Source: Cupriavidus basilensis OR16 (GTDB taxonomy: Bacteria; Pseudomonadota; Gammaproteobacteria; Burkholderiales; Burkholderiaceae). From it: a stretch of DNA of 64,000 bases. A program made the position numbers and the translations under genes. Location of the stretch: the NCBI RefSeq assembly GCF_000243095.1, contig NZ_AHJE01000027.1:1-64000 (forward strand), in the 5' to 3' direction. This document shows, in pieces, positions 46,235 to 54,809 of this stretch. Within the stretch, counting starts at the first letter, position 1. Every line of letters starts with the position of its first letter. The notes under the pieces are model-generated. The model was not told where the DNA came from and did not search any database. It saw only the letters and a list, made by a program, of their open reading frames with translations.

Positions 46235-46366
46235 GGTTGCGCGTTTGTGCCGACGAAAATGCTGAAAAGTCGAAACGATGCGTGCCCACAAATACAGCCC
46301 GCCGGGCTGCAAGGCGCCGCGGGAAACCTGCGCCGGCATCTGCGGCGCGTCGAGGGGGCCAAGCCG

Positions 46367-47251
46367 TCAGGTTCCCAGTGACTTGAGGACGGCGATAAAT
46401 TCCTGCGCGAGGCGGGAGAGCGGTTGCAGCTCCAGGCGGAACACGTTGATCGGCGCATGCACTTCGGGCGTGATCGGCCGGGCCACCACGCCGGACCAGA
46501 TTGGCCCCTTCATCGTGATTTCATCCACGAGTGCCACACCCACGCCCGCCTGAACCATGGAACAAGCGACGTGGGCCTGCTGCACTTCGATGCGCGGCAC
46601 GGGTTGGCGGTCCTCGCTGCCAAAGACCTGTTGCACCAACTGGCCAAACGGGATGTCGCTGCTATAGCCGACAAACGGCTCATCGATCAGGTCGCTGGGG
46701 TCTATGCAGTCGTGTGTGGCCAGACGGTGATCCTTGGGCAACACCGCAACGATGCGATTCCTGTAGAGCGGGAGCACCTGAAGACTGGGATGGCCGACCG
46801 GCATGAACGTGATCCCCAATTCGACCTGGTGCGTCAACAGGCCCTGCAGCAGGGCACCCGGGATCAGTGTGTGCAGCACAATCCTCACGTCCGGGTAGCG
46901 CTGGCAAAAACTCGCTACCGCCCGTGGCATCAGCGACTGGCCAATATTGGGGCTGCACGCAATCCGCAACTGCCCTACACGATTCTCGGCCAGGTTCTCG
47001 GCTACCTCATTGACCCTTTGCACGCTCTGGTAGACGGCGCCAACCTCCTCGAACAGCCGGCGTGCCTCCGGCGTCGGATAGAGCCGCCCTTTGATGCGCT
47101 GGAAGAGGAGCAACCCCAAGCGCTGTTCCGTATACGAAATCAGCCGGCTCACAGCCGGCTGCGAGACGTACAGCAGCTTTGACGCGCCACTGATGGAGCC
47201 GCTCAGCATGATGGCCCTAAATACCTCAATCTGGCGCAGATTCAGCTTCAT
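46367..47251 (-). CDS. LysR-family transcriptional regulator of the UbiD block
   Basis: 294 aa. The HTH is at residues 1-60 (NLRQIEVFRAIMLSGSISGASKLLYVSQPAVSRLISYTEQ). The effector domain holds GQLRIACSPNIGQSLMP and VQAGVGVALVDEI. Divergent from ubiD with a 211-base gap. Its start codon overlaps an ATAAC-N5-GTTAT palindrome, so autoregulation is likely. The same palindrome upstream of the MHS importer suggests it controls both sides. Confidence 0.92.
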   Translation of the reverse strand: MKLNLRQIEVFRAIMLSGSISGASKLLYVSQPAVSRLISYTEQRLGLLLFQRIKGRLYPTPEARRLFEEVGAVYQSVQRVNEVAENLAENRVGQLRIACSPNIGQSLMPRAVASFCQRYPDVRIVLHTLIPGALLQGLLTHQVELGITFMPVGHPSLQVLPLYRNRIVAVLPKDHRLATHDCIDPSDLIDEPFVGYSSDIPFGQLVQQVFGSEDRQPVPRIEVQQAHVACSMVQAGVGVALVDEITMKGPIWSGVVARPITPEVHAPINVFRLELQPLSRLAQEFIAVLKSLGT

Positions 47252-47264
47252 AACATCATGTTAT
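47250..47264. promoter_or_regulatory. LysR-type operator copy 3 (lysR/ubiD divergent promoter)
   Basis: ATAAC-ATCAT-GTTAT, identical half-sites to the two copies at 46171 and 46220. It overlaps the lysR start codon and sits about 200 bases before ubiD, in an AT-rich tract. Confidence 0.65.
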
Positions 47265-47462
47265 TCGAGTCGAATATATAAGCATACGATGTTTTGCTAT
47301 TGATTGGCCTAGACTCTCGCGAAAGGGCCGGGCTTGCTGCCCAGGCAGCCTTGCATGCACCGTCGTTTTCCGACGGCCGCCGCAACCGGCCAGCAACAAC
47401 GGTTGCCGGATGCATCGACACCCCAGCTACCCAGCAACTCAGCAACCCAGCCATACAAAGGA

Positions 47463-48872
47463 ATGACCATGCGTACTACGGAGCCCCGGCAGATAGCGGG
47501 AAGCCCCAGCCTGCAACACCAGTCGCTGCGCGGCCTTGTCCAATCGCTTGACGAGAGCGGCGAACTGATGCGTGTTTGCGATCCGGTCAGCGCGGAGTAC
47601 GAGATCTCGGCCTATCTGGCGCAACTGCCCGACGGTCCTGCGTTGCGCTTCGAGACCATCTCCGGCCACGCGCTGCCTGCCGTTGGCAACCTCCTTAATT
47701 CACTGCCGCGCATCGCTCGCGGCATTGGCGCAACGCCCGAGACCCTGCAGCAGCGCATCGTCGATGCGATCGGCAGTGGCCTCGCGCCAGTGCGCGTCGG
47801 CAACGGGCCCTGCCAGCAGACCGTCATCGACAGGCCAGACCTTCAGCGCGAGCTTCCTGCGCCGCTGTTCTTTCCCAGGGAGACCGGCGCCTACATCACG
47901 GCGGGCGTGATCTTCGCGCGTGACCGCGCCAGTGGCCGCGGCAATGTCTCGTTTGCCCGGGTCAAGCTGCTGGACGGCAATCGCGGCATGATCGGCATCG
48001 CCCCCAATCACCATTTGGCCGTCATGGCCGAGGCCGCCAGAAAGCGCGGCGAGAAACTCGAGATCGCGGTCACAATCGGCAATCATCCCGCCATCCTGAT
48101 CGCCGCGGCGCTCTACCTGCGCCTGGGCGACGACGAACTTGAAGCGGCGGGCGCGCTGCTGGGCGAGCCAGTGCAGACCGTGGCCTGCCGCACCATCGAC
48201 CTCGACGTGCCGGCGCAATGCGAGATCGTGCTGGAAGGCGTGCTTGACGTGGAGAGCCGGCATGACGAACAGCTCGTGTCCGAGTACCACGGCATGTATG
48301 AGCCCTACGGCGACGGGCCTGTCGCCGAGTTTCACTGCATGACGCGGCGCGATGACGCCTTCTTCCAGGTGATTCAGCCCGGCTACTATCCCGAGCACAC
48401 CTTGATCGGCGGCGTAGCGATTGCCGCTGGCCTGGCACGCATGCTGCGCGCTGCTGCCATCCCGGTGCGTGAGGTCGCCGTCGGGCATGGCGGCTGCGGC
48501 CGCCTGAACGCGGTCGTGAGCATCGCCGCCCATCGCGCAGGCGAGGCCAGGAAGGTGATGTTCGCGATCTGGGGCAACGTGAATCTCATCAAGAATGTGA
48601 CTGTGGTCGATGACGACATCGACCCTTGGGATGCAGCCCAGGTGGAATGGGCCGTCGCCACACGTATGCGGCCCGACCGCGACTTGCTGATTGTTCCGGG
48701 TGCGCGCACCGACCGCTCCGAACCGATCAAGCAGGACGGCGTGGCCACCAAGATGGGGGTAGACGCGACCCGCAAGGCCAGCGATCGCCGGGACTGGCAT
48801 CGCGCCGTCCCGCCGGCCGAGGTCATGGAACGCGTAAGGGCCAGGCTGCACGCTGACGGCCGGAGGCCATGA
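47463..48872 (+). CDS. UbiD-family prFMN-dependent decarboxylase
   Basis: 469 aa from ATG 47463 after AAAGG. UbiD enzymes reversibly (de)carboxylate aromatic, heteroaromatic or alpha,beta-unsaturated acids using prenylated FMN. Family segments are RGNVSFARVKLLDGNRGMIGI (prFMN/metal region), VTIGNHPAILIAAAL, ECEIVLEG-like QCEIVLEGVLDVESRHDEQLVSEYHGMYEPYG (acid residues of the active site), and the C-terminal KMGVDATRK. Coupled to a ubiX-like gene by ATGA overlap. Substrate cannot be read from the sequence; context suggests an imported acid rather than ubiquinone synthesis. Confidence 0.9.
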   Translation: MTMRTTEPRQIAGSPSLQHQSLRGLVQSLDESGELMRVCDPVSAEYEISAYLAQLPDGPALRFETISGHALPAVGNLLNSLPRIARGIGATPETLQQRIVDAIGSGLAPVRVGNGPCQQTVIDRPDLQRELPAPLFFPRETGAYITAGVIFARDRASGRGNVSFARVKLLDGNRGMIGIAPNHHLAVMAEAARKRGEKLEIAVTIGNHPAILIAAALYLRLGDDELEAAGALLGEPVQTVACRTIDLDVPAQCEIVLEGVLDVESRHDEQLVSEYHGMYEPYGDGPVAEFHCMTRRDDAFFQVIQPGYYPEHTLIGGVAIAAGLARMLRAAAIPVREVAVGHGGCGRLNAVVSIAAHRAGEARKVMFAIWGNVNLIKNVTVVDDDIDPWDAAQVEWAVATRMRPDRDLLIVPGARTDRSEPIKQDGVATKMGVDATRKASDRRDWHRAVPPAEVMERVRARLHADGRRP

Positions 48873-49440
48873 CGATGGAAGCTCCCGATCGTCAGGCGCG
48901 CCGCCGCATCGTGGTCGGCATCACCGGCGCCTCCGGCGCCATCTACGGCGTCCGGCTATTCTCACGCTCAACTGCGAGACAGACCTGCGCCCCGCTGACA
49001 TCCACGCCCTGGCTGACGTGGTTCACGCCAACGGCGACATTGGCGCCGCCATCGCAAGCGGCTCATTCCGCGCCGACGGCATGATCATCGCGCCATGCTC
49101 GATCAAGACGCTCTCCGAAATCGCGAGCGGCGTCACCAGTTCCCTGATGTCGCGCGCTGCGGATGTCATGCTGAAAGAGCGCCGCCGGCTGGTGCTGATG
49201 GTACGGGAGACCCCGTTGCACGCCGGGCACCTGCGCAGCATGGCCACCGTGACCGAGATCGGCGCCATCGTCTATCCGCCCGTGCCAGCGTTCTATGCAA
49301 GACCCGCCAGCCTGGAAGACATGGTCGACTATTCCCTCGGCAGGGTCCTGGATCTGTTTGGCTTGGATGCGCCGCTGGCGGGGCGGTGGAATGGGGTGGC
49401 GCCGAAACGGAATCCCGGGGATGCCACGCCTATTGCGTGA
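48869..49440 (+). pseudogene. UbiX-like flavin prenyltransferase with internal deletion and frameshift
   Basis: UbiX makes the prenylated FMN that UbiD needs. The first frame has RRIVVGITGASGAIYGVRLF, the normal FMN-binding N terminus. The remainder (ILTLNCETDLRPADIHALADVVHANGD... to LFGLDAPLAGRW) is in another frame. The helix and strand that should lie between, about 25 residues, are missing near 48955-48965. The later motifs PCSIKTLSEIASGV and ERRRLVLMVRETPLH are intact. As sequenced it is inactive, so prFMN would have to come from another UbiX in the genome. Confidence 0.88.
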
Positions 49441-49607
49441 TCTGGCCGGTCCGCCAAATTCGCGGTCCCGGATTGGAGGGGGTAGCTGCGCCGGCTAACG
49501 CGTCCGCTGTCGCATCAAGATGGCGCGGCGAGGTATCGATGGCAAGAGCCCGAGCAAAAATACACGGCAAACAAGGAGGGCCAAAATGCGCATGCCCCCC
49601 CAAAGGC

Positions 49608-49641
49608 AAAAAGCCGCGAACCCTTGCGGGAACGCGGCTTT
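49608..49641 (-). terminator. intrinsic terminator after tRNA-Met
   Basis: On the minus strand a 9-bp stem AAAGCCGCG/CGCGGCTTT encloses an inner CCC-GCAA-GGG hairpin and is followed by a T-run. It lies 10 bases after the tRNA 3' end. The 160 bases between it and the ubiX remnant hold no gene that I can support. Confidence 0.88.
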
Positions 49642-49650
49642 GCTTGAAAC

Positions 49651-49727
<77 letters not shown>

Positions 49728-49821
49728 GAACAAGACCGAGATTATACATGGCGTTTTTGGGTTGTCAACACTACCTCTTCAAAAAAAATTCGGGGGTGTT
49801 GGACGGCGCCTCGTGCGGACT

Positions 49822-49856
49822 AAAAAGAAAAACCGGCGGACCTCGCGGCCCGCCGG
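49822..49856 (-). terminator. intrinsic terminator of the MHS transporter gene
   Basis: Read on the minus strand: stem CCGGCGG/CCGCCGG around a GC-rich loop, followed by TTTTTCTTTT. Located 38 bases past the transporter stop codon. Confidence 0.85.
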
Positions 49857-49894
49857 CGGAGCGACTGATTACCGGATCAGTCGTGCATGCGCCT

Positions 49895-51595
49895 TCAGTC
49901 GTTGGCGTAGATATCCACGTCCTTGGTATCGCGGATGAACAGCGAGCCGATGACCAGGGTGACGCCCGCGATGATGATCGGGTACCAGAGCCCGTAGTAG
50001 ATGTTGCCGTTCTGCGCCACCAGCGCGAAGGAGATGGTGGGCAGCAGGCCGCCGAACCAGCCATTGCCGATGTGATACGGCAGCGACATGGACGTGTAGC
50101 GGATCCGGGTCGGGAACATCTCCACCAGCATGGCGGCGATCGGGCCGTACACCATGGTCACGTAGATCACCAGGATGACGAGCACCACCAGCACCATGAT
50201 GGTGTTCATCTGTGCCGGGTCTGCCTTGGTCGGATAGCCGGCCGAGGCCATCGACTCGCTCACCTGCTTCTTGAACGCGGCAATCTGCTTCTTGCTGGCG
50301 TCGTCGAAGCTGTGGCCCGCCGGTACCAGGGTGGCATTAAAGGAAGCAAACTCCTTGTCGCCGATCTTCACCGAGGCCACCGTGCCGGCCGGGGCTTCCA
50401 CCACTTCATAGCTTGCCGAGGCCTGTGCCAGGGTCCGCTTGACGATATCGCAGGAGCTGCGGAAATCGATCTCGCGGGCGATCGGGCTGCCCTGGAAGGA
50501 GCATTGCTTGGGGTCCGCGGTCACCACGATCTGGGCGCTTTGCTGCGCGCGCTCCAGGGCGGGGTTGGCGTAGTGGGTCATGGCCTTGAACAGCGGGAAG
50601 TAGGTCAGCATCGCCAGCGCGCAGCCGGCCATGATGATCCACTTGCGGCCGATCTTGTCCGACAGCGAGCCAAAGAAGATGAAGAACGGCGTGCCGATCA
50701 CCAGGGCACCCGCGATCAGCAGGTTGGCGGTGGTGGCGTCGACCTTGAGCACCTGGGTCAGGAAGAACAGCGAGTAGAACTGGCCCGTGTACCAGACCAC
50801 GGCCTGGCCGGCGGTCAGGCCCACCAGCGCCAGGATCACGATCTTCAGGTTGCGCCATTGGCCGAACGACTCGGTCAGCGGCGCCTTGGAGGTCTTGCCC
50901 TCGGCCTTCATCTTCTGGAAGGCGGGCGATTCGCTCATCGACAGGCGGATGTAGACCGACACGCCGAGCAGCAGGATCGAGACCAGGAACGGAATGCGCC
51001 AGCCCCAGACGTCGAAGTCCGGACCGGTCAGGTTGCGGCACAACAGGATCACGATCAGCGACAGGAACAGGCCGAGCGTGGCGGTGGTCTGGATCCATGC
51101 CGTGTAGGCACCGCGCTTGCCGTGCGGCGCGTGCTCGGCCACATAGGTGGCGGCACCGCCGTACTCGCCGCCGAGCGCCAGGCCCTGCAGCATGCGCAGC
51201 CCGATCAGGATGATCGGGGCCGCCCAGCCGATGGTGGCGAAGCCTGGCAACAGGCCCACGATAAAGGTGGATGCACCCATGATCAGGATGGTCACCAGGA
51301 ACGTGTACTTGCGCCCGATCATGTCGCCAAGGCGGCCGAACACCAGCGCGCCGAACGGCCGCACGATGAAGCCGGCGGCAAATGCCAGCAGGGCGAAAAT
51401 GAAGGCAGCGGTTGGATCGAGGCCGGAGAAGAATTGCTTGGCGATGATGGCCGCCAGCGAACCGTAAAGGTAAAAGTCGTACCACTCGAACACTGTCCCG
51501 AGGGAGGAGGCAAAAATCACCTTCCTCTCTTCGGGCGTCATCGCCGAGCCCTGGGCGGTGCCGCCGGGCATTGCCACGTTCTGTGCGTTAGCCAT
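49895..51595 (-). CDS. MHS-family MFS transporter with periplasmic insert
   Basis: 566 aa from the ATG with GGAGGAG upstream (an earlier in-frame start at 51646 lacks support). MHS carrier: VFEWYDFYLYGSLAAIIAKQFF, GRLGDMIGRKYTF, LALGGEYGGAATYVAEHAP, GSLSDKIGRKW. Between helices 9 and 10 (about residues 341-461) is an extra hydrophilic block of about 120 residues with two cysteines (365 and 382). By topology it is periplasmic. Transported solute unknown; probably an organic acid or osmolyte. Confidence 0.9.
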   Translation of the reverse strand: MANAQNVAMPGGTAQGSAMTPEERKVIFASSLGTVFEWYDFYLYGSLAAIIAKQFFSGLDPTAAFIFALLAFAAGFIVRPFGALVFGRLGDMIGRKYTFLVTILIMGASTFIVGLLPGFATIGWAAPIILIGLRMLQGLALGGEYGGAATYVAEHAPHGKRGAYTAWIQTTATLGLFLSLIVILLCRNLTGPDFDVWGWRIPFLVSILLLGVSVYIRLSMSESPAFQKMKAEGKTSKAPLTESFGQWRNLKIVILALVGLTAGQAVVWYTGQFYSLFFLTQVLKVDATTANLLIAGALVIGTPFFIFFGSLSDKIGRKWIIMAGCALAMLTYFPLFKAMTHYANPALERAQQSAQIVVTADPKQCSFQGSPIAREIDFRSSCDIVKRTLAQASASYEVVEAPAGTVASVKIGDKEFASFNATLVPAGHSFDDASKKQIAAFKKQVSESMASAGYPTKADPAQMNTIMVLVVLVILVIYVTMVYGPIAAMLVEMFPTRIRYTSMSLPYHIGNGWFGGLLPTISFALVAQNGNIYYGLWYPIIIAGVTLVIGSLFIRDTKDVDIYAND

Positions 51596-51859
51596 TGTCT
51601 CCTCCGTTTGTGATCGGAATCTATCGGGCTGGCAGCCGGCGCGCACGCGTTCTCTTGCGGGCGCACGACAACCTCCGAAGTTGCAATGGATTGTGGGAGG
51701 CGAAACTTACTGCGTTCTGACAATTTCGGCCGAGTTCGCCACTAAACGCTCGGGGTATACGCTAGGCAAAAAGCGGGTTTGGTGGTGCTGCGCTGCGGTG
51801 CGAAGGGCCCCCGGAGGTCTTGCGAAAATCCGCTTCGAGCGGCGGGGTTGGTTTTTTTG

Positions 51860-52177
51860 CTATGCAGCATCGTCGTGCTGGCGGGCGCGCAATGCCTGCT
51901 CGCCGGCATCGTCGTCTTCGTCATGGTTCATGCGCCAGGCATAGAGCGCCGCCATCAGCACGTAGACGATCAGCGCGCCCTGCGCGCCGACCCAGAACGA
52001 AAAGGGCCAGCCGAAGAAATCGAAGCGCAGCTCGCGGGCATACCAGGCGACCACGAACGTGACGACGAACCAGATCGACAGCAACATGGCAATCCAGCGC
52101 AGGTTGCGATGCCACGCGCGGCGCTCGGACTGATCGGCCTGGTCGCGTCCGCCGCGCGTGTGGTCGGGGTGGGTCAT
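51860..52177 (-). CDS. DUF4212 small membrane protein (sodium:solute symporter small subunit type)
   Basis: 105 aa. Two helices with the family pattern WHRNLRWIAMLLSIWFVVTFVVAWYARELRFDFFGWPFSFWVGAQGALIVYVLMAALYA, then an acidic tail. These proteins normally precede the large subunit of a sodium:solute symporter (VC_2705 type). Here no such gene follows: the next minus-strand gene is the MHS transporter, and the 264-base gap has no coding sequence I can support. Overlaps the kinase gene by ATGA. Confidence 0.85.
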   Translation of the reverse strand: MTHPDHTRGGRDQADQSERRAWHRNLRWIAMLLSIWFVVTFVVAWYARELRFDFFGWPFSFWVGAQGALIVYVLMAALYAWRMNHDEDDDAGEQALRARQHDDAA

Positions 52178-53721
52178 GCAGGCTCCAGGGGGGATGGCCG
52201 GCGCAGCGTGATGCGAAAGCACGCGCCGGCCAGGCGCGGCTCGGTTTGGTAGACGTGGTCGAGGATGCTGACATCGCCGCCGTGCTGCTGCACGATCTCG
52301 CGCACGATGGCCAGGCCCAGGCCGCTGCCCTGGGTCTTGGTGCCGAGCACGCGGTAGAACCGCTCCATCACGCGTTCGCGCTCGGTCACCGGGATGCCCG
52401 GGCCGGTGTCTTCCACCTCGACGTACGCGAAGGGCTCGAAGGCATCGGCGCTGACGCGCACGGTGGCGTGGCCATCGGCCGGCGTATAGCGGATGGCGTT
52501 GTCGATCAGGTTGTTGAGCATCTCGGTGAGCATCAGGCGGTTGCCTTGCACCATCACCGGGTGGTCGCCGGCATCCACGCCGAGATCGATGCGGCGCGCC
52601 CACGCTTGCGCCAGCCAGTCCTTGACCACCTCGCGAGCGAGCGCTGCCAGGTCCAGCGGCGCCATGCTGCCGGCGCCGGCCAGGTTCTCCATGCGCGCCA
52701 GCGACAGCAACTGCGTCACCAGGTGGGCCGCGCGCTCGGAGCTGCCGGCGATCTGCGCCAGCGACTTGCGCAGCTCCTCGGGCGATTGCTCGCGCTGTGC
52801 CAGTTCCGCTTGCATGCGCAGCCCGGCCAGCGGTGTCTTCATCTGGTGAGCGGCATCGGCGATAAAGCGCTTCTGCGTCTGCACTGAAACATCCAGCCGC
52901 GCCAGCAAATCATTGAAGGACGCGACCAGCGGCGTGATCTCCTGCGGCGCGGCGTGCTCGTCGATGGGGCTGGTGTCGCCGGGGTTGCGCGCGCGGATGC
53001 GCTGCTGGATCGAGGTCAGCGGGGCCAGCCCGCGGGTGAGGCCGAACCACACCAGCACCACCGCCAGCGGCAGGATCACGAACTGCGGCAGGATCACGCC
53101 CTTGATGATTTCGTTGGCCAGCCGCGCGCGCTTGTCGAGCGTCTCGCCAACCTGCACCAGCACCGGCTGCGCGTCGCCCGCCTGCTTGAGATCGACATAG
53201 GTGTAGGCCACGCGCACGTCGTTGCCCGCGATGTGGTCGTCGCGCAGCGAGACCAGCCCCGCGTGGCCGCGATCGTCCTCGCCGGGCAGCGGCATGTCGT
53301 TGTCGCCGGCGACAAACTCGCCGTGCGTGCCCACCACCTGGTAGTAGATGTTGTCGGTTTCGTCGGCCCGCAGGATCTCGCGCGCGGACAGCGGCAGCTG
53401 CAGCGTGACGCGCCCGTTGACCTCGCGCACCTGCTGCGAGAGCACGATGGCGCTGGCCTCCAGCGAGCGGTCGAAAGGCCCGTTGGCGATGGACTTCGCC
53501 ACCAGGTAGGTCACGGCGATGCTCATTGGCCATAGCAGCAGCAGCGGGGCCAGCATCCAGTCCAGGATTTCGCCGAACAGCGAGCGCGGCGATGGATGGC
53601 CTGCGCTGTCTTCAAGGTGCGGCAGGGCGCCGGCCAGCGCTTCGTCGCTGACGATCTCGTCGGGCGGGGCGGAAGGGCGCGCGGCCCGCGCGCGCCGCCG
53701 GGGCAGTCGCAGCAGGCTCAT
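52174..53721 (-). CDS. sensor histidine kinase, TctE type
   Basis: 515 aa. N-terminal cytoplasmic arm, membrane helix (about 54-76), a periplasmic TctE-type sensor domain (about 80-205), second helix (about 208-228), HAMP region, phospho-accepting His292 in DAAHQMKTPLAGL, then ATPase motifs NLIDNAIRYTP, VEDTGPGIP and GSGLGLAIV. It pairs with the OmpR-type regulator upstream. TctE relatives sense tricarboxylates or other organic acids. The start codon follows a pyrimidine-rich leader without a Shine-Dalgarno sequence. Confidence 0.92.
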   Translation of the reverse strand: MSLLRLPRRRARAARPSAPPDEIVSDEALAGALPHLEDSAGHPSPRSLFGEILDWMLAPLLLLWPMSIAVTYLVAKSIANGPFDRSLEASAIVLSQQVREVNGRVTLQLPLSAREILRADETDNIYYQVVGTHGEFVAGDNDMPLPGEDDRGHAGLVSLRDDHIAGNDVRVAYTYVDLKQAGDAQPVLVQVGETLDKRARLANEIIKGVILPQFVILPLAVVLVWFGLTRGLAPLTSIQQRIRARNPGDTSPIDEHAAPQEITPLVASFNDLLARLDVSVQTQKRFIADAAHQMKTPLAGLRMQAELAQREQSPEELRKSLAQIAGSSERAAHLVTQLLSLARMENLAGAGSMAPLDLAALAREVVKDWLAQAWARRIDLGVDAGDHPVMVQGNRLMLTEMLNNLIDNAIRYTPADGHATVRVSADAFEPFAYVEVEDTGPGIPVTERERVMERFYRVLGTKTQGSGLGLAIVREIVQQHGGDVSILDHVYQTEPRLAGACFRITLRRPSPLEPA

Positions 53722-53760
53722 GGGGAAGAGGTGGGAAGTAGGTGGGGGAAGGAGGTGGGG
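53722..53760 (+). repeat. G-rich tract upstream of the kinase start
   Basis: On the plus strand a 39-base purine tract contains four runs of three to five Gs separated by 7-8 bases, made of loose GTGGGAAGTAGG-type repeats. It is template strand for the kinase, whose mRNA leader is therefore C-rich. A weak quadruplex is conceivable. Confidence 0.55.
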
Positions 53761-53824
53761 CAGCTCGTGGCGCTGTCGCCGGCAGGCAGTGAATCGGTGA
53801 TAGTGCCGATTCTAATGGCGCTTT

Positions 53825-54511
53825 CTAATCGTGCGCCACGGCAGCCTGGAATTTCTCCAGGCAGTAGCCCAGCCCCCGTACCGTGGCAATGCGGATGCCG
53901 CCCACCTCGATCTTCTTGCGCAGCCGGTGCACATAGACCTCGATGGCGTTGTTGCTGACCTCTTCGCCCCATTCGCACAGGTGGTCGACCAGCTGTTCCT
54001 TCGACACCAGCCGCCCGGTGCGGGTGAGCAGGATCTCCAGCAGCCCGACTTCGCGCGCCGAGAGGTCCAGCATCTGCTCGTTCAGGTAGGCGATGCGGCC
54101 AACCTGGTCGAAGGCCAGCGGGCCGTGGTGCGTGAGCGTGGCGCCGCCACCGGCGCCGCGCCGCACCAGCGCGCGCACCCGGGCTTCCAGCTCGGACAGG
54201 GCGAAGGGCTTGGCCATGTAGTCGTCGGCACCCAGGTCCAGGCCCTTGACGCGCTCGTCGACGCCGTCGGCCGCGGTCAGGATCAGCACTGGCAGCATGG
54301 CGCCGCGCGTGCGCAGGCGCTTGAGCACTTCCAGTCCGGGCATGCGGGGCAGGCCGAGATCGAGGATCAGGAGGTCGAAGGTCTGGGTCGAGAGCGCCGA
54401 ATCGGCTTCAACCCCACTGGCGACATGGTCGACGGCATAACCCGAGTGACGTAATGAGCGCGTCAGGCCATCTGCCAGCACATCGTCATCTTCGGCGATC
54501 AGAATACGCAT
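53825..54511 (-). CDS. OmpR-family response regulator, TctD type
   Basis: 228 aa from ATG 54511 (GGAG upstream; GTG 54523 is an alternative). Receiver domain with AEDDD acidic pocket, phosphorylation Asp51 in LLILDLGLP, Lys in DYMAKPFAL. Winged-helix C-terminal domain with LSAREVGLLEILLTRTGRLVSKEQL and NAIEVYVHRLRKKIE. First gene of the RR-HK-DUF4212 operon. Confidence 0.94.
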   Translation of the reverse strand: MRILIAEDDDVLADGLTRSLRHSGYAVDHVASGVEADSALSTQTFDLLILDLGLPRMPGLEVLKRLRTRGAMLPVLILTAADGVDERVKGLDLGADDYMAKPFALSELEARVRALVRRGAGGGATLTHHGPLAFDQVGRIAYLNEQMLDLSAREVGLLEILLTRTGRLVSKEQLVDHLCEWGEEVSNNAIEVYVHRLRKKIEVGGIRIATVRGLGYCLEKFQAAVAHD

Positions 54512-54581
54512 GGTTGTCTCCACCCTGGCCCGGCTTAGTCGTCGCTTTACATCAAATGACGCGTGCGGGACTTGCCAAGCA

Positions 54582-54601
54582 TACTGTTTTTTTATACAGT
54601 A
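54582..54601. promoter_or_regulatory. LexA (SOS) box upstream of recA
   Basis: TACTGT-T6AT-ACAGTA: a perfect CTGT-N8-ACAG LexA site with symmetric flanks. It lies 208 bases before the recA start codon and 71 bases before the response-regulator start on the other strand, so the recA mRNA should have a long leader. Confidence 0.92.
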
Positions 54602-54809
54602 CTCGCTTGATCCGGTCGCGCAGTGAGCGGGCCGGATCGTACTGAATTTAGTAACGAACGTATTACCGGCGTTTGCCCAATGTTTGCCCCTGCTGCCAGG
54701 TTCATTGTCATCAGGAGTTCGCAGCGCGGCGCGGGTCGGGCGGTTACCCGCAAAAGCAGGCAGCGCGCCACATGCGGCCTATTTATACACCATTGACGGA
54801 AGGACGACC

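Larger units (their letters stand above)
46171..46252. repeat. 33-bp direct repeat carrying operator copies
   Basis: Two identical 33-bp copies (46171-46203 and 46220-46252), separated by 16 bases (period 49). Each begins with the inverted repeat ATAAC-N5-GTTAT. It lies in the 426-base stretch between the MHS importer start and the 3' end of lysR, which otherwise contains only a small palindrome (ACCG-TAA-CGGT at 46032-46042) and no gene. Confidence 0.93.

Noticed and set aside
46171..46252. Possible CRISPR array from the 33-bp repeats
   Set aside because: Only two copies with a 16-base spacer and no cas genes; the inverted repeat inside fits an operator instead.
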